A stretch of DNA of 64,000 bases from Streptantibioticus silvisoli (lineage in GTDB: Bacteria; Actinomycetota; Actinomycetes; Streptomycetales; Streptomycetaceae). A model generated the notes under the pieces. The model saw nothing but the letters and a program-made list of their open reading frames with translations, ran no database searches and was not told the DNA's origin. Location: NCBI RefSeq assembly GCF_027947535.2, contig NZ_JAAGKO020000016.1, positions 62,001 to 126,000 on the forward strand, in the 5' to 3' direction. The position numbers were made by a program, and so were the translations under genes. This document shows, one piece after another, positions 52,043 to 59,280 of this stretch; the stretch's first letter is position 1; every line of letters begins with the position of its first letter.

Positions 52043-52300
52043 GTGGACGGCCCAGACGAGCAGACGGACGGACCGGCCGGGCTCACGGCACGCGACCGCG
52101 CCGTACTCGACCTGGAGGGGCGGCAGTGGCCGTCGCCCGGCGTGAAGGAACGCGCGATACGCGAACGGCTCGGCATGTCACCGGTGCTGTACTACCAGCA
52201 GCTCAACGCACTGCTGGACGACGCGCGGGCCCTGGCGCACGCCCCGAACACCGTCAACCGGCTGCGCCGCGCGCGGGACGCCCGCCGCGGACGCCCATAG
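52043..52300 (+). CDS. DUF3263 small protein
   Basis: 85 aa from GTG 52043. The hallmark sequence LTARDRAVLDLEGRQWPSPG, then KERAIRERLGMSPVLYYQQL and a basic tail defines DUF3263, a small actinobacterial family with an HTH-like fold, presumably DNA-binding. It lies 31 bp upstream of otsB on the same strand, an arrangement that may be conserved. The function is unknown. Confidence 0.87.
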   Translation: MDGPDEQTDGPAGLTARDRAVLDLEGRQWPSPGVKERAIRERLGMSPVLYYQQLNALLDDARALAHAPNTVNRLRRARDARRGRP

Positions 52301-52330
52301 CCCGGCCCCCGCCTGGGTAGGGTCGGCCGC

Positions 52331-53176
52331 ATGGGCCGCCTTCCGCACGCCACGCTTCCCGAACCGTCCACCGCCGCCGGCCGCGCCGGGCTCGCCGCGC
52401 TGCTGGCCGCGCCCGAGCGGGCCGTCGTCGTCCTGGACTTCGACGGCACCCTCGCCCCCATCGTCCCCGACCCCGAGCAGGCCCGCGCCCACCCCGACGC
52501 CGTGCCCGCGCTCGCCCAGCTGGCGCCGAAGCTGGGCTCCGTCGTGGTGCTCACCGGACGCCCGGCGGCCACCGCGGTCGCCTACGGCGGCTTCGCCGGG
52601 GTGCCGGGCCTGGAGCACCTGGTCGTACTGGGCCACTACGGCGCCGAACGCTGGGACGCCGCCACCGGGCGGACCGACGGCCCCGGCGACGACCCCGCGG
52701 TGGCCGCCGCCCGCGCCGAACTCCCGGCGCTGCTGGCCGACGCGCCGCAGGGCACCTGGGTGGAGGACAAGGGCGGCCGCGCGGTCGCCGTCCACACCCG
52801 CCGCGCCGCCGACCCCCGCGCCGCCTTCGAGGCGCTGCGCGAACCGCTGCGCGAGCTGGCCGACCGGCACGGCCTGAAGCTGGAACCCGGCAGCATGGTC
52901 CTGGAACTGCGCCCGCCCGGCGTGGACAAGGGCGTCGCGCTCACCTCCTACGTGCGGCACGCCGGTGCGTCCGCGGTGCTCTACGGCGGCGACGACCTGG
53001 GCGACCTGGCGGCCTTCGACGCGGTCGACCGGCTGCGCGCCGACGGCACCGGCGGGGTCCTGGTCGCCAGCGCCGCCACCGACGTCCCCGACCTCTCCGC
53101 CCGCGCCGACCTGGTCCTGCCCGGCCCGGCCGCGGTCGTGGAACTGCTGGCGGCGCTGGCGGACGCGCTGGAGTAG
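52331..53176 (+). CDS. otsB: Trehalose-6-phosphate phosphatase
   Basis: 281 aa HAD-family phosphatase that converts trehalose-6-phosphate to trehalose. The nucleophile motif is VVVLDFDGTLAPI, motif II VVLTGR, then the EDKGGRAVAVHTR substrate loop and the final acidic GGDDLGDLAAFDAV. Start ATG 52331. It is convergent with otsA, with a repetitive spacer between. Together they make trehalose, a spore and osmotic protectant. Confidence 0.93.
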   Translation: MGRLPHATLPEPSTAAGRAGLAALLAAPERAVVVLDFDGTLAPIVPDPEQARAHPDAVPALAQLAPKLGSVVVLTGRPAATAVAYGGFAGVPGLEHLVVLGHYGAERWDAATGRTDGPGDDPAVAAARAELPALLADAPQGTWVEDKGGRAVAVHTRRAADPRAAFEALREPLRELADRHGLKLEPGSMVLELRPPGVDKGVALTSYVRHAGASAVLYGGDDLGDLAAFDAVDRLRADGTGGVLVASAATDVPDLSARADLVLPGPAAVVELLAALADALE

Positions 53177-53523
53177 CCGCCGCGGGACCCGGCGGCAGCC
53201 GGGACCGGGGTTCCGTCGGGCCGGGCGGGAGCGGGTTCCGTCAGCCGGTGCGGACCTCCGCCGGCGGCCCGGTACCGGCGCCTGTCGAAGGGCCCGCGTC
53301 GACCGCCCGGGACCGGGTTTGCCGTGGCAGACCCCCGATCAGCTGCGGCCCGGGGCCGGGTTCCGTAAGCCGTGGCGGACCTCCGTCGACCCGCCCGGGA
53401 CCGGGTTCCGTCAGCCGGTGCGGACCTCCGCCGGCGGCCCGGTACCGGCGCCCGTCGAAGACCCCGGCAACCCTCGAAGACCTCCGTCGACCGCCCGGCA
53501 CCGGCAACCGTCGAAGACCCCCG
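53177..53523. repeat. 59-bp direct repeat and degenerate copies between otsB and otsA
   Basis: The segment 53232-53290 recurs at 53402-53460 with one mismatch. Between and after them lie partial copies (for example CGTGGCGGACCTCCGTCGACC at about 53370). The near identity implies recent duplication. No gene or clear hairpin is seen. Confidence 0.85.
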
Positions 53524-54990
53524 TCAGCCGCCCAGCGCCCGCAGCTGGTCGGTGAACCAGGTGGCCGGCGGCAGGGCGGTCGCCGCGGCGGCCAGCCGTC
53601 CGGTGCGTTCCGCGCGTTCGTCGTCCGGCATGGACAGCGCCCGGTGCAGCGCGTCCGCGGTCGCCTCGATGTCGTAGGGGTTGACGACGATCGAGTCGCC
53701 GCCGAGTTCCTCGAAGGCGCCGGCCTCCCGGGACAGCACCAGCGCGCAGCCCCGGTCGGACAGCACCGGGACCTCCTTGGCGACCAGGTTCATGCCGTCG
53801 CGGATCGGGTTGACCAGCGCCACGTCCGCGATCCGGTAGGCGGCCAGCGACCGGGCGAAGTCGTCCTCGACGTGCAGCAGCACCGGCAGCCAGTCCGGCG
53901 TGCCGAACCGCTCGTTGATGCCCTCGGCGACCTCGCGCACGGTGTCGGTGTACTCGCGGTAGACGGCCAGGTCGTAGCGCGAGGGATAGGCGAACGCCAC
54001 GTGCGTGACGCGGCCGACCCACTCCGGGTGGGTCTCCAGCAGGCGTTCGTAGGACCACAGGCCGCGCACGATGTTCTTCGACAGCTCGGTGCGGTCCACC
54101 CGCACGATGACCTTGCGGTCCGGGCCGATGCGTTCGCGCAGCGCCGCCATCCGGTCCGCGACGTCCGCGCGGTGGCCGCGCTCGCGCAGGAAGTCCCCGT
54201 CGGCGCCGAGCCCGTGCACCCCGATCCGGGTCGTGCGGCCCTGATGGGTGACGGTCGGCTCGCCGTCGCGCTCGCCGGTCTCCGCGCCCAGCAGCTGCGC
54301 CGCGCACTCGGTGAACGCCCGCGCCCACCGCCGGGTCAGGAACGCCGCCCGGTCGGCGCCCAGCACGCCCAGCAGCACCTGCTCGGCCACGTCGTCGGGC
54401 AGCAGGCGGAAGTAGTCCGGCGGCGCCCACGGGGTGTGCGAGAAGTGCCCGATGCGCAGGTCCGGGCGGCGCTCGCGCAGCATCCGCGGGGTCAGCGACA
54501 GGTGGTAGTCCTGGACGAGGACGGCCGCGCCCTGCCCGGCCTCCTCGGCGAGCGCGTCGGCGAAGGCGCCGTTGTACTCGCGGTAGGCCGACCACTGGGT
54601 GCGGAAGTCCTGGTCGAACGAGGGTTCCAGCGGGGTCTGGTAGAGCAGGTGGTGGATGAACCACAGCACCGAGTTGGCGACGCCGTTGTAGGCGCCGGCG
54701 TACACCTGCGGGTCGATCCCCAGCATGTGGACGCGCTGCCCGCCGGAGTCCGCCGGGTCCAGCCGCCCGCCGTCGGTGGCCGCGACGGCCGCGCGGTCGC
54801 CGTCCGACAGGGCCGCGCACACCCAGACCGCGCCGGCGTCCGGGCCGATCGCGCTCAGTCCGGAGACCAGGCCGCCGCCGCCGCGCCGGGCGGTCAGGGT
54901 GCCGTCGTCGGCGCGCGTGTAGGACACCGGGCCGCGGTTCGAGGCGACCAGGACCTGCGCGGCGGACCGGGAAGCGGGGGCAGCGATCAT
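53524..54990 (-). CDS. otsA: Trehalose-6-phosphate synthase
   Basis: 488 aa GT20 enzyme that joins UDP- or GDP-glucose to glucose-6-phosphate. Seen: VLVASNRGPVSY, the Gly-rich GGGGLVSGL loop, VLVQDYHLSLTPRMLRERRP, GHFSHTPWAPPDYF, RVDRTELSKNI and NPIRDGMNLVAKE with the Glu that contacts the nucleotide sugar. Full length. Start ATG 54990. It is convergent with otsB and divergent from the thrC riboswitch transcript. Confidence 0.95.
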   Translation of the reverse strand: MIAAPASRSAAQVLVASNRGPVSYTRADDGTLTARRGGGGLVSGLSAIGPDAGAVWVCAALSDGDRAAVAATDGGRLDPADSGGQRVHMLGIDPQVYAGAYNGVANSVLWFIHHLLYQTPLEPSFDQDFRTQWSAYREYNGAFADALAEEAGQGAAVLVQDYHLSLTPRMLRERRPDLRIGHFSHTPWAPPDYFRLLPDDVAEQVLLGVLGADRAAFLTRRWARAFTECAAQLLGAETGERDGEPTVTHQGRTTRIGVHGLGADGDFLRERGHRADVADRMAALRERIGPDRKVIVRVDRTELSKNIVRGLWSYERLLETHPEWVGRVTHVAFAYPSRYDLAVYREYTDTVREVAEGINERFGTPDWLPVLLHVEDDFARSLAAYRIADVALVNPIRDGMNLVAKEVPVLSDRGCALVLSREAGAFEELGGDSIVVNPYDIEATADALHRALSMPDDERAERTGRLAAAATALPPATWFTDQLRALGG

Positions 54991-55189
54991 GCGGGCAGCC
55001 TTGCCGCACCCCGGCGGCCCCAAACCTGACGGCCGCCCGGCACCGCCCGCCGAGCGCCCGCCGTCCCCCGGTCGGCCGTGCCCGGACCGGGGCAGGCGTC
55101 TCGCAGGGCGGACAGCCGTCTCAGGACTCCGGCGGGTCGGTTACAGTCGAGGGCGACACAAACGCCCGGGCCGGTGCCCGGTGCCATAC
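54991..55189 (+). promoter_or_regulatory. otsA/thrC divergent promoter region
   Basis: GC-rich filler near otsA gives way to a plausible thrC promoter around 55120-55150, with TACAGT (55142-55147) as a candidate -10 box about 45 bp before the riboswitch. Inferred from position. Confidence 0.4.
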
Positions 55190-55297
55190 CGCTCATCCAG
55201 AGGGGCAGAGGGAACGGCCCGTTGAAGCCCCGGCAACCCTCCCGCCGACCGCGAGGTCATGGTGGGGAAGGTGCCAATTCCGTCTCGCGGTGAGATA
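55190..55297 (+). ncRNA. SAM-I (S-box) riboswitch upstream of thrC
   Basis: The conserved SAM-I core is readable: CTCATCCAGAG at the 5' side of P1, GGCAGAGGGAACGGCCC, GTTGAAGCCCCGGCAACC, then AAGGTGCCAATTCC and a 3' GTGAG that pairs with CTCAT to close P1 (55192-55196 with 55290-55294). All helices of the family can be placed. It ends about 35 bp before the thrC start, so it may control initiation or premature termination on SAM binding. Confidence 0.93.
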
Positions 55298-55331
55298 CGC
55301 CGTGAGGAAGATGAGGAAGAGGCCTCGACCC

Positions 55332-56648
55332 ATGGCTGTGCAATCCCCCGCGCCCGGTACGACCGACCCCGGTCCGGCGCCCGCGAACCCCGATGCCCCC
55401 TCCGCGTTCGGCCCGGCCGTCGCGCTGTCCTGCCGGGAGTGCGGCGCCCGCGTCCCGCTCGGCCCGGTCTTCGCCTGCGAGGAGTGTTTCGGCCCGCTGG
55501 AGGTCGCCTACGACTTCGGCGACGAGGGACCGGAAGCCCTGCGCGCCCGGATCGAGGCCGGCCCGCAGAACATCTGGCGGTACGCGCCGCTGCTGCCGGT
55601 ACCGGCCGACGTCACCGACAAGCCCAACCTGAACCCGGGCTTCACCAAGCTGGTCAAGGCCGACCGGCTGGCCGCCGAACTCGGCGTCACCGGCGGCCTG
55701 TACGTCAAGGACGACTCCGGCAACCCCACGCACTCCTTCAAGGACCGCGTGGTGGCCATCGCCGTCGAGGCGGCCCGCACCTTCGGTCTGACCACCTTGT
55801 CGTGCTCCTCCACCGGCAACCTGGCCGGCGCGGTCGGCGCCGCCGCCGTCCGGGCCGGCTTCCGCTCCTGCGTCTTCATCCCCGCCGACCTGGAGGCCGG
55901 CAAGGTGGTGATGGCGGCGGTCTACGGCGGTGAGCTCGTCGGCATCGAGGGCACCTACGACGACGTCAACCGCTTCTGCAGCGAGCTGATCGGCGACCCG
56001 ATCGGCGAGAACTGGGGCTTCACCAACGTCAACCTGCGCCCCTACTACGGCGAGGGGTCCAAGACCCTCGCGTTCGAGATCTGCGAGCAGCTCGGCTGGC
56101 GGCTGCCGGACAACATCGTGATCCCGATCGCCTCCGGCTCGCAGCTCACCAAGATCGACAAGGGGCTCCAGGAGCTGATCAGGCTCGGCCTGGTGGCGGA
56201 CAAGCCGTACCGGATCTACGGCGCCCAGGCCGAGGGGTGCTCGCCGGTGTCGGCCGCGTTCAAGGCCGGCCACGACGTGGTGCGGCCGGTCAGGCCGGAC
56301 ACCATCGCCAAGTCGCTCGCCATCGGCAACCCGGCCGACGGCCCCTACGTGCTCGACATCGCCCGGCGCACCGGCGGCGCGGTGGAGGACGTCGACGACG
56401 AGCAGATCGTGGCCGCCATCAAGCAACTGGCCCGCACCGAGGGGATCTTCACCGAGACCGCGGGCGGGGTGACCATCGGCGTGCTGCGCAAGCTCATCGA
56501 GAGCGGGCAGCTCGACCCGGCCGCCGAGACCGTCGCGATCAACACCGGCGACGGCCTGAAGACCCTGGACGCCGTGGCGCCCTCGACCGGGATGACCGCC
56601 GTCATCCGTCCCACCCTTGACTCGTTCCGAGAGGCTGGCCTCGCATGA
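55332..56648 (+). CDS. thrC: Threonine synthase
   Basis: 438 aa PLP enzyme that converts O-phosphohomoserine to threonine. An N-terminal zinc-ribbon-like pair (SCRECG and CEECFGP) precedes the fold. The PLP lysine is in NPTHSFKDRV, with SCSSTGNLAGAVG as the phosphate-binding loop and NTGDGLKTLD at the C-terminus. ATG 55332 has GAGG 9 bases upstream and is preferred over the in-frame ATG 55311. The stop overlaps the start of the sulfur-carrier gene (ATGA). A SAM riboswitch precedes it. Confidence 0.95.
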   Translation: MAVQSPAPGTTDPGPAPANPDAPSAFGPAVALSCRECGARVPLGPVFACEECFGPLEVAYDFGDEGPEALRARIEAGPQNIWRYAPLLPVPADVTDKPNLNPGFTKLVKADRLAAELGVTGGLYVKDDSGNPTHSFKDRVVAIAVEAARTFGLTTLSCSSTGNLAGAVGAAAVRAGFRSCVFIPADLEAGKVVMAAVYGGELVGIEGTYDDVNRFCSELIGDPIGENWGFTNVNLRPYYGEGSKTLAFEICEQLGWRLPDNIVIPIASGSQLTKIDKGLQELIRLGLVADKPYRIYGAQAEGCSPVSAAFKAGHDVVRPVRPDTIAKSLAIGNPADGPYVLDIARRTGGAVEDVDDEQIVAAIKQLARTEGIFTETAGGVTIGVLRKLIESGQLDPAAETVAINTGDGLKTLDAVAPSTGMTAVIRPTLDSFREAGLA

Positions 56649-56923
56649 GCGTCACCGTTCGCATCCCGACCATCCTGCGCACCTACACCGGCGGCAAGGC
56701 GGAGGTTCCGGCCGACGGCGGCACGCTCGCCGAGGTGCTGGACTCGCTGGAGAAGGCCCACCCCGGCATCTCCGCGCGGGTGCTGGACGACCAGGGCAAG
56801 CTGCGCCGGTTCGTGAACGTCTACGTCAACGACGACGACGTCCGGTTCGACGAGGGCCTGGCGACGGCCACCCCGGACGGCGCCGGCGTCTCGATCATCC
56901 CCGCGGTGGCCGGCGGCTGCTGA
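56645..56923 (+). CDS. CysO-like ubiquitin-fold sulfur carrier with an extra C-terminal Cys
   Basis: 92 aa beta-grasp protein of the MoaD/ThiS family. VTVRIPTILRTYTGGKAEV, LRRFVNVYVNDDDVRF and IIPAVAGG closely follow mycobacterial CysO, which carries sulfur as a C-terminal thiocarboxylate for cysteine synthesis. Here the reading frame encodes one more residue, Cys, after the di-glycine. A JAMM-type protease would have to remove it before activation. ATG 56645 is nested in the thrC stop, so it shares the SAM-riboswitch transcript. A strong hairpin follows. Confidence 0.88.
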   Translation: MSVTVRIPTILRTYTGGKAEVPADGGTLAEVLDSLEKAHPGISARVLDDQGKLRRFVNVYVNDDDVRFDEGLATATPDGAGVSIIPAVAGGC

Positions 56924-57017
56924 CCCCTGCCGCCCCACCTGCTGTCCCGCCCCACCAGCCCCACCCGCTCCACCGCACCCCGCGCGCCGGCCGGCCGTAC
57001 GCCCCGCCGCGCGCCCC

Positions 57018-57067
57018 CGAGGGACCGGAAACACGTCGGCCGAATGGTGACGCGTTCCGGTCCCTCG
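57018..57067 (+). terminator. Hairpin after the thrC-cysO operon
   Basis: A perfect 13-bp stem (57018-57030 with 57055-57067) has a 24-nt loop and lies about 95 bp past the sulfur-carrier stop. Confidence 0.65.
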
Positions 57068-57561
57068 GAATTTCCGCCGGCAGCCCCGTTTATTCATCTG
57101 ACCCGTGGGGCAGGCGCACGCCCTCAGGCACGGTAGGGTGAATGAGGACAGCGGATGTCCCGTAGGTCAGAACAACGCTCCGCGCTGTCGAAACCTCGAA
57201 AACCGGCCGTTCCACCGGGCCTGGCGCACCGCAGCACTCCTTGAAGGACCGGTACGCGCATGTGCCGATGACATATGACAACGCGAGAAGTTGTGCCTCG
57301 AATTCGGGCACCATTTGTCGTGTCGGTGCCTTATGCCCGGTCCGGGTTGCCCCGGATTGTTTATCGATTTCCGGAAACCACCGATCAGGTGCGTCCAGAA
57401 TTCCCGGCGGAATGCTCTGTTGCACAGGGCTGCCGTCCAGATACATTCAGCCGCGGTCGACCCCATTCCGGCGCGCGCCCCGGCGCATTCCGGGGGTGGG
57501 GCACGGCCACGGACCCGCGGAGGGCGGGCCCGTGCAGGAGCCAGTAATAGGGGAGTTCAGG
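57068..57561 (+). promoter_or_regulatory. AT-richer upstream region of the cold-shock gene
   Basis: About 490 bp of markedly lower GC than the surroundings, running up to the csp start. It probably contains the promoter and a long 5' untranslated leader, as is common for cold-shock genes. The leader ends in AGGGGAGTTCAGG before the ATG. A minus-strand frame (57090-57446, 118 aa) has balanced composition but atypical codon use and is not called. Confidence 0.5.
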
Positions 57562-57771
57562 ATGGCTCAGGGCACCGTCAAGTGGTTCAACGCGGAGAAG
57601 GGCTACGGCTTCATCGCGGTCGACGGTGGTGCGGACGTCTTCGTGCACTACAGCGCGATCCAGATGGACGGCTACCGCACCCTCGAGGAAGGTCAGCGAG
57701 TCGAGTTCGAGATCTCGCAGGGCCAGAAGGGGCCGCAGGCGGACATGGTCCGGCTGGCCACCGCAGGCTGA
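57562..57771 (+). CDS. Cold-shock domain protein (CspA family)
   Basis: 69 aa, a single OB-fold cold-shock domain. RNP1 is KGYGFIAV and RNP2 is DVFVHYSAI. The start [11 protein letters not shown] is canonical. It binds single-stranded RNA/DNA as an RNA chaperone. The ATG follows GGAG and AGG. A strong hairpin follows the gene. Position after thrC and the MoaD-like gene matches the core order I recall in S. coelicolor. Confidence 0.96.
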   Translation: MAQGTVKWFNAEKGYGFIAVDGGADVFVHYSAIQMDGYRTLEEGQRVEFEISQGQKGPQADMVRLATAG

Positions 57772-57814
57772 ACCGCCCCCAAGCGGTTCTGGCTCGGCCA
57801 CGAGCTACGCGAGC

Positions 57815-57850
57815 GAGGGGCCCACACCCTGTACGGGGTGCGGGCCCCTC
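57815..57850 (+). terminator. Hairpin after the cold-shock gene
   Basis: A long stem: GAGGGGCCC (57815-57823) pairs with GGGCCCCTC (57842-57850), and inside it CACCC pairs with GGGTG. It lies 44 bp past the stop. Confidence 0.8.
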
Positions 57851-57954
57851 CGCGCTGTCCGCGGGCGCGCTGCCCGGAAGCGGAACCTCCGGACCGAGCG
57901 GCCCGGCACCCCGGCCGGTCGGCTTGTCGCGTCGCTGACCTGCGATGACATCTG

Positions 57955-57964
57955 CTTGCGCAAG
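57955..57964 (+). promoter_or_regulatory. Palindromic operator-like site upstream of the LacI gene
   Basis: CTTGCGCAAG is a perfect 10-bp palindrome, with a related TTGTCGCAAG at 57976-57985. Both lie within 100 bp of the LacI-family start at 58056. LacI regulators bind such palindromes with a central CG, so autoregulation is likely, and similar sites would be expected upstream of the importer operon beyond the window. Confidence 0.55.
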
Positions 57965-58055
57965 TAGCTGCGAAGTTGTCGCAAGAACCGAGAAGTTCTC
58001 TGAAAGTCTCAAGCTGGTCTATGCAAGGCGGCGCAACTCCCGCGACGATGCTGTC

Positions 58056-59123
58056 ATGACGCGCAGACTCGCCGAAGTGGCCCGCAAGGTGGGCGTGAGC
58101 GAGGCGACCGTGAGCCGGGTGTTGAACGGCAAGCCGGGCGTCTCCGACTCCACCCGGCGGGCCGTACTGACCGCCCTGGACGTGCTCGGCTACGAACGGC
58201 CCACCCAACTGCGGGGTGTCCGCGCCCGGTTGGTGGGCCTGGTGCTCCCGGAGCTGCAGAACCCGATCTTCCCGGCGCTGGCCGAGGTGGTCGGCGGCGC
58301 GCTGGTGCAGCTCGGCTTCACCCCGGTGCTGTGCACCCGCACCGCCGGCGGGCTGACCGAGGCGGAGTACGTGGCGATGCTGCTGGACCAGCAGGTCTCC
58401 GGCGTCGTCTTCTGCGGCGGGCTGAGCGCCGAGGAGTACCAGCACCTGCTGGGCCGCGGCGTGCCGGTCGTGCTGCTCAACGCCGCCGTCGACTACAGCG
58501 GCATGCCGCAGGAGCACTTCGCGGCGCTGCTGGACGGCGGACAGCTCGGCTTCCCGCAGGTCTCCACCGACGACGCCGCCGCCGTCGAGCAGGCCTTCCA
58601 CCACCTCACCGCGCTGGGCCACCGCGACATCGCGCTGATGGTGGGACCGGCCGACCACACCCCCTCGCGCCGCAAGACCGCCGCGTTCAACCGGCTCGCC
58701 GAGCGGGCCCGGATGGACACCGCCGGGCGGATCGGGCAGGCGCTGTTCTCCTTCGAGGGCGGCCAGGCGGTCGCCGCCGAACTGCTGGCCGCCGGTGCCA
58801 CCGCGCTGATCTGCGGCAGCGACATACTGGCCCTCGGCGCGGTCCGCGCCGCCCGCCGGGCGGGCCTGTCGGTGCCCGGTGACGTCTCGGTGGTCGGCTT
58901 CGACGACTCGGCGTTCATGAACTACACCGACCCGCCGCTGACCACGCTGCGCCAGCCGATCGAGGCGATGGCCCGGGCCGCGGTCACCCTGCTGGTCAAC
59001 CAGATCGACGGTAACTCCCCGGCGCCCAAGGAACTGCTGCACGAGCCGGAACTCGTCGTCCGCGGCTCCACCGCCCCGCGCACGCTGCCCGCCATGCTCG
59101 TGGAGCACCTCGCCCGTTCGTGA
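58056..59123 (+). CDS. LacI family regulator of the alpha-glucoside operon (MalR-like)
   Basis: 355 aa. The N-terminal LacI HTH is LAEVARKVGVSEATVSRVLN, with hinge helix TRRAVLTALDVLGYE, followed by a periplasmic-binding-like effector domain ending with VSVVGFDDSAFMNYTDPPLT. It would repress sugar uptake genes and respond to a maltose-type oligosaccharide. Start ATG 58056. It converges with the alpha-glucosidase gene, and the importer genes lie beyond, an arrangement typical of streptomycete maltose or alpha-glucoside loci. Confidence 0.9.
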   Translation: MTRRLAEVARKVGVSEATVSRVLNGKPGVSDSTRRAVLTALDVLGYERPTQLRGVRARLVGLVLPELQNPIFPALAEVVGGALVQLGFTPVLCTRTAGGLTEAEYVAMLLDQQVSGVVFCGGLSAEEYQHLLGRGVPVVLLNAAVDYSGMPQEHFAALLDGGQLGFPQVSTDDAAAVEQAFHHLTALGHRDIALMVGPADHTPSRRKTAAFNRLAERARMDTAGRIGQALFSFEGGQAVAAELLAAGATALICGSDILALGAVRAARRAGLSVPGDVSVVGFDDSAFMNYTDPPLTTLRQPIEAMARAAVTLLVNQIDGNSPAPKELLHEPELVVRGSTAPRTLPAMLVEHLARS

Positions 59124-59220
59124 CGCCCCGCGAGGCCCGTCCGGCGCTGTCCGCCCGCCGTCCGGCCCCCGCCCGTGCGCCGTACCGCCCTCCGTTCCGC
59201 CGTCCCCGCCCGTAACGCCG

Positions 59221-59266
59221 AGGGGGGTGCCCCGCAGGCCCGTTGAGGACCTGGGGGCACCCCCTT
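59221..59266. terminator. Bidirectional hairpin between the LacI and glucosidase genes
   Basis: GGGGGTGCCCC in the left arm (59222-59233) pairs with GGGGCACCCCC in the right arm (59253-59264) across a 20-nt loop. It lies between convergent stop codons. Confidence 0.75.
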
Positions 59267-59280
59267 CGTGTGGTGTGCCG

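Noticed and set aside
57090-57446. 118-aa minus-strand frame with balanced composition upstream of the cold-shock gene
   Set aside because: The region has low GC in all frames, which makes any frame look balanced; third-position GC is not biased as in neighbouring genes. A transferred gene cannot be fully excluded.
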